The notes under the pieces are model-generated. The model was not told the DNA's origin, ran no database searches, and saw nothing but the letters and a program-made list of their open reading frames with translations. Both the position numbers and the translations under genes were made by a program. From Chloroflexota bacterium (GTDB lineage: Bacteria; Chloroflexota; Limnocylindria; P2-11E), in contig VBFY01000060.1 in assembly GCA_005889405.1 (NCBI GenBank), positions 1 to 64,000 of the forward strand: a DNA stretch of 64,000 nt. The letters run 5' to 3'. Position 1 is the stretch's first letter; each line of letters begins with the position of its first letter. Shown in pieces: positions 18,067 to 27,245 of the stretch.

Positions 18067-18816
18067 ATGTGCGCACTTAGCGCTCTGGAAGCTCTTCCCT
18101 CGGCTCGTGCCGAGGGGAGGCCGACGGTGGTCCCGGACTACGCGGCCGCCGTGCGCAAGGCCGCGCACGACATCCGCACCCCACTCGCCGCCGTGACGCA
18201 GGGCGTCGACGCGCTTCTTAATCTCACCAACGATGGCGACGGAGCGCAGCGACTGTTCAACATCGTGCGTCGGAACGTCGTCCTCATGGGCGAGGTACTC
18301 GCGTCGTCGGTCGATCGCGGTCTCTCCGCCGCGCTCCCGATGACGACCGTCGATCTCGGCGAGCTGGCCAGGGACGTCGCGGATCTCATCGAGCCGGTCC
18401 TGACCGCGAACGGCCAGACGATCGAAGTCCGGGTCACCGGGCGCACCACAGGCGTGCTCGGCGACTACGGCGGGCTCGCGCGTGTGCTCCTCAATCTGCT
18501 GGACAACGCGTCCAAGTACGGCCCACGTGGCGATCGCCTTCGCGTGCGTGTGCGCCGGCGTAACTCCGCGACGATCGTCTCCGTGCACGACCACGGTCCC
18601 GGGATCCCGCGTGGCGAGCGTCACGCGATCTTCCGCGCGTTCTACCGTACGAGCGGCGCACGGCAGTCGCAGGTCGATGGTCTCGGGCTCGGTCTCAGCG
18701 TGGTGCGCGATGTCATCGACCAGCACGGCGGATCGGTCGGGGTAAGCTGCGCGCGCGGCGAGACGCGCGTGTGGTTCTGCATCCCGTCACGAGAAGCCGA
18801 CGGCGTCCGCGCATGA
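18067..18816 (+). CDS. Soluble sensor histidine kinase without a sensor domain
   Basis: A 249-aa HisKA-HATPase kinase. The H-box is KAAHDIRTPLAAV (His34), the N-box NLLDNASKYG, the G1 box VHDHGPGIP and the G2 box VDGLGLGLSVVRDVI. There is no membrane segment, PAS, HAMP or other input domain before the H-box: only about 30 residues precede it. ATG 18067 is chosen; TTG 18010 would add only low-complexity Trp/Gly residues. The stop overlaps the regulator start as ATGA, so the two are a pair. The input probably comes from a partner protein or the cytoplasm. Confidence 0.9.
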   Translation: MCALSALEALPSARAEGRPTVVPDYAAAVRKAAHDIRTPLAAVTQGVDALLNLTNDGDGAQRLFNIVRRNVVLMGEVLASSVDRGLSAALPMTTVDLGELARDVADLIEPVLTANGQTIEVRVTGRTTGVLGDYGGLARVLLNLLDNASKYGPRGDRLRVRVRRRNSATIVSVHDHGPGIPRGERHAIFRAFYRTSGARQSQVDGLGLGLSVVRDVIDQHGGSVGVSCARGETRVWFCIPSREADGVRA

Positions 18817-19574
18817 AGATCCTGCTCGTCGAGGATGATGCCGACCTTCGCGACGTGACCGCGTACTCGCTGCGCCGCGAACGCTTCGCCGTGATCGAGG
18901 CCTGCGACGGCGCGCAGGCGCTTCATCGTTGGAAGGTGGACCGGCCCGACCTCATCGTGCTCGATCTCGGACTTCCGCGTCATGACGGCTTCGACGTGCT
19001 GCAGCGGATCCGCGAGAAGGACTCGACGCCGATCCTGGTGTTGTCCGGTATCCAGGATGAGCAGAGCATCATCCGCGCCTTCGCCATCGGAGCGGATGAC
19101 TTCGTCTCCAAGCCCTTTGCCTCGAAACAGCTCGCGATGCGCATCCGCGCGATCCTCCGCCGCACCGGCATCGAGCCGCTGGAGCAATCACAGCCGACGC
19201 TCGATATCGGCGATCTTCACATCGACCCGGAGGTCCGCGAGATCACCTGGGGCGGCAGCTACGTGCGCCTCACGCCGATCGAGTTCCGCATCTTCCATTT
19301 GCTCGCGATGCACCTGGACCGCGTCGTGACCAGCAGCCGCCTCTTCGCCTACGTCTGGGGCTACGAGGGCGGAGATCCGAGCGCGCTACGCACGCACATC
19401 AGCCACCTTCGGACCAAAGTGCACGTGACCGAGCATCCGGGTGCGGCCATCATCGGCGTGCCCGGCGTGGGATATCGCTTCCAGATGTCGGCGGATCAGG
19501 CGGGGGCGACCGCCCGGAACAAGGAACTGGCGAGCCGGGGATCGCTCGGGCCAATCTCCCTCCGAGCCGGCTGA
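18813..19574 (+). CDS. OmpR/PhoB-family response regulator
   Basis: DNA-binding regulator of 253 aa. The receiver domain has acidic EDD near residue 8, phospho-acceptor Asp51 in LIVLDLGLP, Ser78 and Lys100 in FVSKPF. The winged-helix domain (about 130-225) has VRLTPIEFRIFHLLAMHLDRVVTSSRL and ends with VPGVGYRF. A 25-residue tail follows. Regulators of this family bind tandem half-sites with about 11-bp spacing next to the -35 region, exactly the geometry of the four TCTCAA sites in this window, so it is the natural candidate to bind them. That link is inference. Confidence 0.93.
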   Translation: MKILLVEDDADLRDVTAYSLRRERFAVIEACDGAQALHRWKVDRPDLIVLDLGLPRHDGFDVLQRIREKDSTPILVLSGIQDEQSIIRAFAIGADDFVSKPFASKQLAMRIRAILRRTGIEPLEQSQPTLDIGDLHIDPEVREITWGGSYVRLTPIEFRIFHLLAMHLDRVVTSSRLFAYVWGYEGGDPSALRTHISHLRTKVHVTEHPGAAIIGVPGVGYRFQMSADQAGATARNKELASRGSLGPISLRAG

Positions 19575-19601
19575 GCCGCGCTCGCCCTCGGAACACGGGC
19601 G

Positions 19602-21176
19602 ATGCCCGCGCGGTCTTGGCGACGTTCGCCGCTGGCCACCTGCACCGGTGTCCTCGTGATCGTTCTCGCGTTAACGGGCTGCGCGTCAACACCACCAGGC
19701 CCGGGATCGGCCGCGGTCGTCACGGTCGACGCGCTGCGCTCGACCGGGCGTGCCGCGACGGAGCTGAACACCCAGATCATCTATCCCGGCGTCCTCGACC
19801 GCGTTCCCGGCGGGCCGGCGCTTCTCGCGGACTACGCGGCGCCGAAGATCCGTCTCATGCTGGGGACGGATGGCGCATATCTGCCCGATCATCCGCCGAC
19901 CCTGCCGGCGGGCTGGACCAAGGGCGCGTGGGACTTTCGCACGATCGACGAGCTCGTGACGGCCACGTTCGCCGCGGGGGCGCGACCGGTCCTGAACATC
20001 GGCTACATGCCCGACTGGATGTGGAACTGCGCGACGGCGCAGCCCGTCGACGCGACGTTCGCCCCGTTCGGTGAGTACGCTGCGCGCCTCGTCAGCTACT
20101 ACAACCGCGGGAGCTTCATCGCCGAAGACGGTCGCGTCATCACCAACCCCGCGGGGACCGCGCACCGTGTCGACACCTGGGAGATCTGGAACGAGCCGGA
20201 CCTCTGGACGCTCGCCTGCGTCGGGCCGACCGGCAAAGGGCCGGGCCTTCCGTCGCTGAGTCCCGCAACGTACGTCGCCGTGTGGAACGCGCTCGCGCCG
20301 CGGATGCGGGCCGTCGATCCGACGATCAAGCTCGCGGGTCCGACCACGGCGCGCGGCGTCGAGGGCAACGCGTACGCGTACCTCGATCTTCTGATGCGGT
20401 CGGGTGATCCCAAGCCCGACATCGCGACGCTTCACGGCTACGGATCGCATGACGAGCGAGACCTCGACCGGTGCCTCTTCGATGGGTATGCGAGCGGCAG
20501 CGGCTGCCTCGCCGACGGCATCCCGAGCCTCACCAAGATGCTGACACGCATCCAGACCTCGGCACCCGGCCGGCCGACCTGGGTGACCGAGGCCAATGCT
20601 CTCGCCTCGTACGGCATCGACGCGAAGGCGCGCAACTGGGGACCGCTCGGCGCGGCGTGGCGCGCGAGCGCCTTCGCGCGCCTCTCCGCGATGGGTGTGG
20701 ACGCGATCTTCGACTACTCGTTCGTCCATCCCGGCGGCGACCAGTTCTCCGCGGTCGACCCGACGACCGGCACGCGGTTGCTGCCGTACTGGACGAACCG
20801 CGAGCTCGCGCGCGCGTTCCCCGTCGGTGCGACGATCGTCGCGTCGGGGACCGATCGGCGTGGCATCGACACGCTCGCGGTGCGGCTCGCCGGCGGCGCG
20901 ATCAACGTGCTGATCGTCAATCGCATCGTCGCGAGCGCGAGTGATGTCGGCGGAGCCGGACAGGGCCTCACGATCGAGCTGCAGCTCGCGGGAGTCACGT
21001 CGGCGGGCGAGCTGTCGGTGCGCAGTCTCGACGCGGGCACGCCGCTCGACTCGGGACCGGTCACGAGGAAGGTGGGCGCGGGCACGAGCGTGACCCTCGC
21101 GCTTGGCGGGTACAGCGCGACCATCGTCAGCTACGAGCCCGCCGTCGCGCGAGCCCCGTCGGAGGCCACGCGATGA
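19602..21176 (+). CDS. Secreted GH39-like glycosidase, lipoprotein
   Basis: A 524-aa protein with a signal peptide and lipobox (VLALTGCAS), so probably membrane-tethered outside the cell. The TIM-barrel region carries WEIWNEPDLW (acid/base Glu, about 198) and PTWVTEANALA (nucleophile Glu, about 330), the clan GH-A pattern of GH39 xylosidase/PslG-like enzymes. A C-terminal beta domain follows. It is a paralogue of the N-terminal part of the protein at 56686-60075. It lies 27 bp after the response regulator in an apparent HK-RR-hydrolase operon, suggesting a role in trimming or sensing the polysaccharide made here. GH-A membership is firm; the exact family is less so. Confidence 0.82.
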   Translation: MPARSWRRSPLATCTGVLVIVLALTGCASTPPGPGSAAVVTVDALRSTGRAATELNTQIIYPGVLDRVPGGPALLADYAAPKIRLMLGTDGAYLPDHPPTLPAGWTKGAWDFRTIDELVTATFAAGARPVLNIGYMPDWMWNCATAQPVDATFAPFGEYAARLVSYYNRGSFIAEDGRVITNPAGTAHRVDTWEIWNEPDLWTLACVGPTGKGPGLPSLSPATYVAVWNALAPRMRAVDPTIKLAGPTTARGVEGNAYAYLDLLMRSGDPKPDIATLHGYGSHDERDLDRCLFDGYASGSGCLADGIPSLTKMLTRIQTSAPGRPTWVTEANALASYGIDAKARNWGPLGAAWRASAFARLSAMGVDAIFDYSFVHPGGDQFSAVDPTTGTRLLPYWTNRELARAFPVGATIVASGTDRRGIDTLAVRLAGGAINVLIVNRIVASASDVGGAGQGLTIELQLAGVTSAGELSVRSLDAGTPLDSGPVTRKVGAGTSVTLALGGYSATIVSYEPAVARAPSEATR

Positions 21177-22477
21177 TGCCGCACGTCCCGGCACGCGCGC
21201 TGGCCGTCCTCGTCGTGATCGCGGCGGTCGCCCTCGCGTGCGAGCCGTTCGGGGCGCAGGGCGCCCCGCGGTCCGGCGCCGGGCCGGACGCGGCCTCGAC
21301 CGCGGTATTCGGCGAGCGACTCGCGTTCGGTCTGCGGAATGACCCGACGGATCTGAATTGGATGGTCGAGAGCGGCGTGCCCTGGGCGGCGCGCTACACC
21401 TATCTATCGGGCGGCGTCAACACCGGCGAAGGCTGGGCGACCTGGACGAGCGAGCCCGGCTTCTATGCGACGGACTACGCCCGGCGCACGAACGCGGCGG
21501 GCTACGTTCCCATCTTCAGCTACTACCAGCTCCAGCAATCGCGACCGAAGATCGGGACCACCGAGCGGGAGCGCGCGTACTCGAACCTCGCCGACCGCGC
21601 GACGATGCGCGACTACTACCGCGATTTCCGGCTTCTCATGCGATCGCTTGCCGATGTCGGCATGGCCGTGGTCCACGTCGAGCCGGATCTCTGGGGGTAT
21701 ATCGAGCAGGCGCGTCCCGAGGCGAGCGCGGTGCCAGTGAGCGTGCGCTCGTCGGGTGACCCAGACGTGTCGGGCGAGCCCGACAACGCCGCCGGCTTCG
21801 CCCAGGCGCTCCTTGGTCTACGCGATAAGTACGCGCCGCACGTGCTGCTCGCGGTCCACGCCTCGGCGTGGGGCGCCGGGCCCGATCCCGTCGTCAGCAC
21901 GACGGCTGTCGACGCGGCTCGAATCGCGCGGGACACCGCGCATTTCCTGAGGAGCCTCGAGCGGACCGATCGTCGCTGGGACCTGGTCTTCCACGACGTG
22001 ATCGACCGCGATGCCGCGCTCGCGGCCGGGAAGGTCGCGGGACGGTCGTGGTGGGACGCCACGGATCAGACTCTTCCGAACTTCGCGCGCTGGCTCGTCT
22101 TCGTGCGCACGCTCTCGTCGTCGCTCGAGCGTCCGATCGTCGTGTGGCAGGTGCCGGTGGGCAACCAGCGCTTCCGCTCGATGGATAACTCTCCCGGACA
22201 TTTCCAGGACAACCGCGCCGAATACTTCCTCGCGCACGCCGACCTGCTCGCCGCATCCGGCGTCGCGGCCGTCCTGTTCGGCCCCGGGGTCGACGATGCG
22301 ACGTGGTACCTGGACGCGCGGCACGACGGCGTCACCAACCCGCCGGCGGTCAGCGCGTTCGGATGCGACCGCTGCAACACCGAGATCGCGACGTTCGCCG
22401 ACGACGACGGCGGCAACCTGCGGCTTGCGGTGGGCGCCTATTACCGATCGGGTGGGGTCGCGCTGCAGCCGCGCTAG
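21173..22477 (+). CDS. Putative lipoprotein with glycosidase-like barrel, function unknown
   Basis: A 434-aa protein whose N-terminal helix and LACEP lipobox predict an exported lipoprotein. The body looks like an alpha/beta barrel of an uncharacterised hydrolase-like family: NPTDLNWMVES-type start, Tyr-rich IFSYYQLQQS, VVHVEPDLWGYIEQ (candidate catalytic Glu), HASAWGAG, RPIVVWQVPVGN and GVAAVLFGPGVDDATWY strands. I cannot name the family. The ATG overlaps the preceding hydrolase stop (ATGA), so the two are co-translated. Only three bases separate its stop from the convergent nadE-like gene. Confidence 0.65.
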   Translation: MMPHVPARALAVLVVIAAVALACEPFGAQGAPRSGAGPDAASTAVFGERLAFGLRNDPTDLNWMVESGVPWAARYTYLSGGVNTGEGWATWTSEPGFYATDYARRTNAAGYVPIFSYYQLQQSRPKIGTTERERAYSNLADRATMRDYYRDFRLLMRSLADVGMAVVHVEPDLWGYIEQARPEASAVPVSVRSSGDPDVSGEPDNAAGFAQALLGLRDKYAPHVLLAVHASAWGAGPDPVVSTTAVDAARIARDTAHFLRSLERTDRRWDLVFHDVIDRDAALAAGKVAGRSWWDATDQTLPNFARWLVFVRTLSSSLERPIVVWQVPVGNQRFRSMDNSPGHFQDNRAEYFLAHADLLAASGVAAVLFGPGVDDATWYLDARHDGVTNPPAVSAFGCDRCNTEIATFADDDGGNLRLAVGAYYRSGGVALQPR

Positions 22478-22480
22478 TCG

Positions 22481-23482
22481 CTAGTCCGGTGCCTGTCGGG
22501 CGAGCTCGGCGATGGGCTCGAGCAGCACCGGCGGGGCGTGCAGGTACGTCGTGGCTCGCCGCTTCTGGTCGATGTCGTCGCAGATCCGGTCGACCTGCTC
22601 GGCCGTCATCCCCAGGTAGGCCGCGATGACATCGTGCGCGACACCGTGGTTCTTCGCCCAGAGCACCAGATCCAGCCGCGAGTAGTCCAGCGAGTAGTAG
22701 AAGTCCTCCTGCGACTGCGCGAGGCTGAAGGTGTCCGTCGTCGGCTCGCGCCGGAGGATCTCCTCGTTGACGCCAAGATGGCGAGCCAGCGCGTAGACCT
22801 GGCTCTTGTACAGACCGGCGATGGGCTTCACATCGGCGGCGCCGTCGCCGAGCTTCACGAAGAATCCCTGGTCGTACTCGAGACGATTGGGGGTGCCCGC
22901 GACGGCATAGCTCAGGCGGTCGGCGTGGTAGTACTCCAGCATCTTTCGGACGCGCTGCTTGAAATTGGTCGCGGCCACGATCTCGAGATACGCGCGCGGC
23001 GGCAGACGGAAGCGGCGTTCGTCGCCGGACCGGGTGCGGACGACGAGCTGGAAGAAGTGCAGGAGCTCGCCCTTGAGCGGGTCGCTCGCGAGAACGATCT
23101 TCCACGGCAGATCGGGCTCGAAGTCAGGAAAGACACCACGCACCGCGGCGTTCCGGATCTGATAACAGCCGGTCGCCTCGAGCATCGGCGCGATGTCGTG
23201 GACCTCGTACGGGATCTGGAGCCGTTCGCACAGAGCGCGTCCGTAGACGAGGCTCTCCGGGCTCGAGTCGCGCTCGGGAAGGAGCAGCGCGAAGACGCGC
23301 TCCGGTCCGAGAGCCCTGACGCTCAGCGCCGCGACGCACGCGGAGTCGATCCCACCCGATACCGCGACGATCACCCCGCGGCGCCGTAGGCGCTGGAGCA
23401 CCGCGACGCGAAGCGCGGCCGCGAGCTCCGCGGCCTTCGCTTCGAGGTCGAGCGAGAGCGCATCGCGCAGCACGTTGCTCAC
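22481..23482 (-). CDS. NAD synthase-like PP-loop amidase/ligase (NadE-like)
   Basis: A 333-aa adenylate-forming PP-loop enzyme of the NadE fold: VIVAVSGGIDSACVAALS (pyrophosphate loop), RLSYAVAGTPNRLEYDQGFFVKLGDGAADVKPIAGLYKSQV and REPTTDTFSLAQSQEDFYYSLDY match NH3-dependent NAD synthase. It is longer than housekeeping NadE (about 270 aa), with an inserted stretch at about 110-160 (PDLPWKIVLASDPLKGELLH). It is the last gene of the Wzz-to-NadE operon, directly after an AMP-forming ligase, so it may amidate or activate a carboxyl group of the polysaccharide building block rather than serve NAD synthesis. Both roles remain possible. Confidence 0.8.
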   Translation of the reverse strand: MSNVLRDALSLDLEAKAAELAAALRVAVLQRLRRRGVIVAVSGGIDSACVAALSVRALGPERVFALLLPERDSSPESLVYGRALCERLQIPYEVHDIAPMLEATGCYQIRNAAVRGVFPDFEPDLPWKIVLASDPLKGELLHFFQLVVRTRSGDERRFRLPPRAYLEIVAATNFKQRVRKMLEYYHADRLSYAVAGTPNRLEYDQGFFVKLGDGAADVKPIAGLYKSQVYALARHLGVNEEILRREPTTDTFSLAQSQEDFYYSLDYSRLDLVLWAKNHGVAHDVIAAYLGMTAEQVDRICDDIDQKRRATTYLHAPPVLLEPIAELARQAPD

Positions 23483-25014
23483 GTCCGATCCGCGGCCTGC
23501 GGACCGAGGAGCTCCGACGCAACGCGCGCACGCAGCAGCTTCCCCGATTCGTTGTGTGGGAGCGCGTCGACGAACGCGATCGCCTTCGGTACCTTGAAGG
23601 GCGCGAGGTGCTCGAGGCAGAAGCGGCGCAGGCCGCTCTCGGTGAGGCTGCTGCCGGCGCGCCGTACGACGAACGCGGCCGCGACCTCCCCGCTCACCTC
23701 TTCGGTCGAGCCGACGACCGCGGCCTCAGCGACCTCGGGATGGCGCGTGATCGCCTCCTCGATCTCGCTCGGGCTCACGCGGTGGCCGTCGATCTTCAGG
23801 ATGTCCTTCGTCCGACCCACATAGAAGAGGAATCCGTCCGCGTCGCGCCGCGCCAGATCTCCGGTCCAGAGCCAGCCTTCGCGGAGGATTTGGCGCGTCT
23901 CCTCCGGGTCGGCGAAGTAGCCGGGCGTGACGTTGTCGCCGCGCGCGACCAGGTGACCGACCTCGCCATCGGGGACCGGAGCCCCCGAGCCGTCCACGAC
24001 GCGGAGCTCGACACCCGGGACGGCGATCCCGATCGAGCCTTCCTTGTCGGCGGCGCGCTCGGGTGGAAGGTAGCTGAGGCGAGCCGTCGCTTCGGTCTGC
24101 CCGTACATGATGAAAAGGCGCGCGGGCCGGAACGCCTCCCGCGCCCAGCGGACAGTGTCGGGCGCCATCGCGCCGCCGGCCTGCGTCACGAAGCGCAGCC
24201 GAGCGAGTCCGACACCGCCCAGGTCGACCTGACGCCGGATGATCTCGAACGTCGTTGGCACTCCCGCGAAGTTGGTGCATCCCTCGTCGCGGATCGCTTC
24301 GACGACGGCGCGTGGATACATGAAGCGGTCGTCGAGGAACACCGAGCCGCCGGAGAAGAGGTGCGTCTGCAACACGCTACGGCCGTAGCAATAGGAGAGC
24401 GGCAGCACGAGCATGGCGCGGTCTCGCTCCGTGAGATCCAGGAACTGCACGATCGAGCGCGTGTTCGCGTCGACGTTGCGCCACGTCTGAACGACGCCGC
24501 GCGGCTCGCCGGTCGAACCCGACGTGTACACGATGAGCGCGGGGTCATCGAGCCGCAGAAGGTGCGGCTGCAGCGACGGCGCGTCAGACTCCGAGACGAC
24601 GGCGCCGTCCTCGCTGATCGACGCCCCCACCACCCACAGCCGCAGCCGATGCTGACGCGCGAGATCGGTCCACAGGCGCAGATCCCGCGCGTGCACGACG
24701 GCCTCGCGGGCGCCGGTCTTCGCCAGGATCGCGGACAGCGCGGGCGCGCGCCAGGTGTTGCCGACCTCGACCACGCAGGCACCGATCGTCTGGATCGCGA
24801 GCTCGGCCACGACGGTCGCCACGAGATTCGGCAGCGATACGACGACGCGGTCACCGGCGACGACGCCCGCCGCCGCGAAGTGCGCCGCCAGGACGCGGAA
24901 GCGTTCGGCGAGCTCGCTGTACGAGAGCCGCGCCTCGGGCGTCGCGATCGCGGGCGCGTCGGGCGACCGTCGCGCGTGCGAGCGGACCCACTCCGGGATG
25001 AACGGAGTGTTCAT
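23479..25014 (-). CDS. AMP-forming acyl/aryl ligase (ANL superfamily)
   Basis: Activates a carboxylic acid as acyl-AMP and loads it onto CoA or a carrier protein. The 511-aa protein has all ANL cores: LIVYTSGSTGEPRGVV (P-loop), FAGVPTTFEIIRR, IMYGQTEATARLSYLPP, LWTGDLARRDADGFLFYVGR, DILKIDGHRVSPSEIEEAI and the catalytic lysine in PHNESGKLLRA. ATG 25014 overlaps the asnB stop as ATGA. Together with the ACP two genes upstream it forms a likely loading pair. It resembles the ligases found beside amidotransferases in EPS/exosortase clusters. The acid substrate is unknown. Confidence 0.9.
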   Translation of the reverse strand: MNTPFIPEWVRSHARRSPDAPAIATPEARLSYSELAERFRVLAAHFAAAGVVAGDRVVVSLPNLVATVVAELAIQTIGACVVEVGNTWRAPALSAILAKTGAREAVVHARDLRLWTDLARQHRLRLWVVGASISEDGAVVSESDAPSLQPHLLRLDDPALIVYTSGSTGEPRGVVQTWRNVDANTRSIVQFLDLTERDRAMLVLPLSYCYGRSVLQTHLFSGGSVFLDDRFMYPRAVVEAIRDEGCTNFAGVPTTFEIIRRQVDLGGVGLARLRFVTQAGGAMAPDTVRWAREAFRPARLFIMYGQTEATARLSYLPPERAADKEGSIGIAVPGVELRVVDGSGAPVPDGEVGHLVARGDNVTPGYFADPEETRQILREGWLWTGDLARRDADGFLFYVGRTKDILKIDGHRVSPSEIEEAITRHPEVAEAAVVGSTEEVSGEVAAAFVVRRAGSSLTESGLRRFCLEHLAPFKVPKAIAFVDALPHNESGKLLRARVASELLGPQAADRT

Positions 25015-26987
25015 GCGGCCGCCAGGTCCACGGCGTCGATGTCCGCCTGCGCGACGGCTGCGGGCGCGAGGAACTGTTCGGCCAGAAGCTGGGTCGTCGC
25101 GACCGCCATGATCGCCTGGCTGTCCGTCTCGCTCGGACTCGAGCTCTGGGCGGACAGCTTCGCGACCAGACGCGCGATCTTGTCGTCGTCGAAGATGCCG
25201 CGCTCGCGGATCGCGTCGCGCGACATGAGCGCGTTCGCCCAGCGCGGCGCCTGCCGGCCGGTGAGCGCCGATGCGATGGGCGCCCGGTAGGGAAACTTCC
25301 GCCGCCGGAGGACGCGCTCGGGAACCCAGCGCGCCGCGTAGCGCTTCAGGATCCACTTCTCCTTCAGGCCGCGGAGCTTCAGACCCTCGGGCAGTGTGGC
25401 GGCGAACTCGATGAGGCGGTGATCGAGGAACGGAAAACGGCCCTCGACGGAATGTGCCATGAGCATGCGGTCGCCCTGCGCGCTGAGGAGGTTGCCCGTC
25501 AGGAGCGTGGTCATCTCGAGGTACTGCGCCCGCGCCAACGGCCGCCAGCCGCGTACGCGCGACGGCACAGACGCGATGAGCGACGCCGCAGGATCCTCTG
25601 CCGCGGTGCGCTCGGCGAAGTCCGGTGACAGGAAACGCAGCGTCCGGCCGCTCGCGGCCCAGCGCGGCAGATGCGAGAAGTGCGGATCGTCCGGCCGATC
25701 CAGGCCGACACCGAAGAACTGCGCGAGCAGCTCGTCGCCCTGTTCGCTGAGTGGCAGGTACGGGTAGAGCCTGCGAAGGAGGGTCGGTCGGCGGGCCGAC
25801 TTCGGCTGACGCGACCAGAACTGCCGCACGCGCGCCTCGCCGAAGAGGTCGTAGCCCCAGAAGATCTCGTCGGAGCCCTCGCCGGTCAGCACGACCTTCG
25901 TGCGATGCTCGTTGACGAGGCCGCTGAGCGCGTACAGGGGTGCCGGAGCCGAGCGCACGAGCACCTGCTCGGCGTGGAACACGACGTCGGGCAGGAGCTC
26001 GCCGATCGCGCGACTCGTGATCTGCACCGATCGGTGGTCGGTCGCGAGCGCGCGCGCGACCTCCTGCTGGTAGCCGCGCTCGTCGAAGCTCCGGTCGGCG
26101 AAGGCGACCGAGTAGGTCGACAGCGTCCCACCGAGCTGCGACTGCGCGATGGCGGAGAGAAGGCTCGAGTCGAGGCCCCCGGACAGGTAGGCGGCCACCG
26201 GCACGTCGGCGCGAAGACGCAGGCGCACCGCGCTCTCGAGGAGCTCACCGAGCTCCGCCTCGGCCTCGTCCTCGGAGAGGTCGGCGCGCGGCTCGACCCC
26301 GAGGTCGAGATCCCAGTACCGCCGGGTCTCGAGCCGACCGTCGGCGAAGCGCGCGATCGAGCCGGGCGCGAGCTGGGAGATCCCCTCGAACATGGTGCGC
26401 GGCACGACGGGCGACCACAGCTGCAGGGTCTGCTTCAGCGCGACGGCGTCGATGGCCGGCTCTCGCCAGCCGCCGGCAAAGATCGCCTTCGCTTCAGACG
26501 CGAAGGCGAGTCCCTCGCTCGTCATGGTGTAGTGCAGCGGCAGGATGCCGACGCGATCGCGCGCCAGCCAGAGCGCCCGAGTGCGCGGATCGAAGATCGC
26601 GAAAGCGAACTGGCCGATGAAGTCGTTCACGCAGTCGATGCCCTTCGACACGTACGACGCGAGGACGACCTCCGTGTCGGAAGTGGTGCGGAACGCGTAG
26701 CCCGGTGCGAGCTCCGCGCGCAGCTCGACGTAGTTGAAGATCTCGCCGTTGAAGATGAGCGTCACGCCGCTTCGTGGATCGATCATCGGCTGCGCTCCGC
26801 CCGCCAGATCGACGATCGCCAGACGCGCGTGTCCGAGCGCGGCGCCGTCCAGGAGCACCGCGCGCTGCGCGTCAGGGCCGCGGTGCCTCAGGCTCGCGGT
26901 CATGCTGCGCAGCCGGGCTCCATAGCGCGCCTCGCGCTCCCGCGCAGGACAGCCCGGTCGCGTGGTGAAACCGACGATGCCGCACAT
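25011..26987 (-). CDS. asnB: Asparagine synthase-like glutamine-dependent amidotransferase
   Basis: A 658-aa class II amidotransferase plus AsnB synthetase domain. The mature N-terminal nucleophile is Cys2 (MCGIVGF), with LRHRGPDAQ, IFNGEIFNY and the SDTEVVL loop. The synthetase domain has VAAYLSGGLDSSLLSAIA and VVLTGEGSDEIFWGYD. It is in the same size class as EPS-associated AsnB homologues rather than short bacterial AsnA/AsnB. It lies between ACP and ligase genes in the Wzy operon, which suggests it amidates a carrier-bound or sugar-bound carboxylate; plain asparagine synthesis is the alternative. Confidence 0.9.
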   Translation of the reverse strand: MCGIVGFTTRPGCPAREREARYGARLRSMTASLRHRGPDAQRAVLLDGAALGHARLAIVDLAGGAQPMIDPRSGVTLIFNGEIFNYVELRAELAPGYAFRTTSDTEVVLASYVSKGIDCVNDFIGQFAFAIFDPRTRALWLARDRVGILPLHYTMTSEGLAFASEAKAIFAGGWREPAIDAVALKQTLQLWSPVVPRTMFEGISQLAPGSIARFADGRLETRRYWDLDLGVEPRADLSEDEAEAELGELLESAVRLRLRADVPVAAYLSGGLDSSLLSAIAQSQLGGTLSTYSVAFADRSFDERGYQQEVARALATDHRSVQITSRAIGELLPDVVFHAEQVLVRSAPAPLYALSGLVNEHRTKVVLTGEGSDEIFWGYDLFGEARVRQFWSRQPKSARRPTLLRRLYPYLPLSEQGDELLAQFFGVGLDRPDDPHFSHLPRWAASGRTLRFLSPDFAERTAAEDPAASLIASVPSRVRGWRPLARAQYLEMTTLLTGNLLSAQGDRMLMAHSVEGRFPFLDHRLIEFAATLPEGLKLRGLKEKWILKRYAARWVPERVLRRRKFPYRAPIASALTGRQAPRWANALMSRDAIRERGIFDDDKIARLVAKLSAQSSSPSETDSQAIMAVATTQLLAEQFLAPAAVAQADIDAVDLAAA

Positions 26988-27245
26988 CTACGTGGCGGGC
27001 ACGGGCGTCGCGGCCTGGACCTTCCGGTCGACGAATGCGGAGGCACGCCGCAGCGAGTCGAGGTTCTGCGGGAGGAGCTCGCTGTCGCGGATCTTCACGC
27101 CGAACACCTGCTCGATGAAGAGAACGAGCTCCATCATCCCCGTCGAATCGATGATCCCGCTGCGGAGGAAGGACTCATCGTCGTTGAAATCGTCGACGAA
27201 GAAGGTGTCGACGATGAACTGTCGGAGGCGATCGCGCGTGCTCAT
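26988..27245 (-). CDS. Acyl carrier protein
   Basis: An 85-aa stand-alone carrier protein. The phosphopantetheine site is Ser in SGIIDSTGMMELVLFIEQ, in the usual place (about residue 38), with an acidic helix before (FFVDDFNDDESF) and FGVKIRDSELLPQNLDSL after. ATG 27245 overlaps the acyltransferase stop as ATGA, and its stop abuts the asnB ATG with no gap. A carrier protein within a Wzx/Wzy operon implies that an activated acyl group is built and handed to the polysaccharide. Confidence 0.92.
   Translation of the reverse strand: MSTRDRLRQFIVDTFFVDDFNDDESFLRSGIIDSTGMMELVLFIEQVFGVKIRDSELLPQNLDSLRRASAFVDRKVQAATPVPAT

Noticed and set aside
25015..25356. N-terminal extension of the AMP-forming ligase frame.
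   Set aside because: It reads through the end of asnB in another frame and is Arg/Ala-rich; the ATG at 25014 starts a normal ligase N-terminus.
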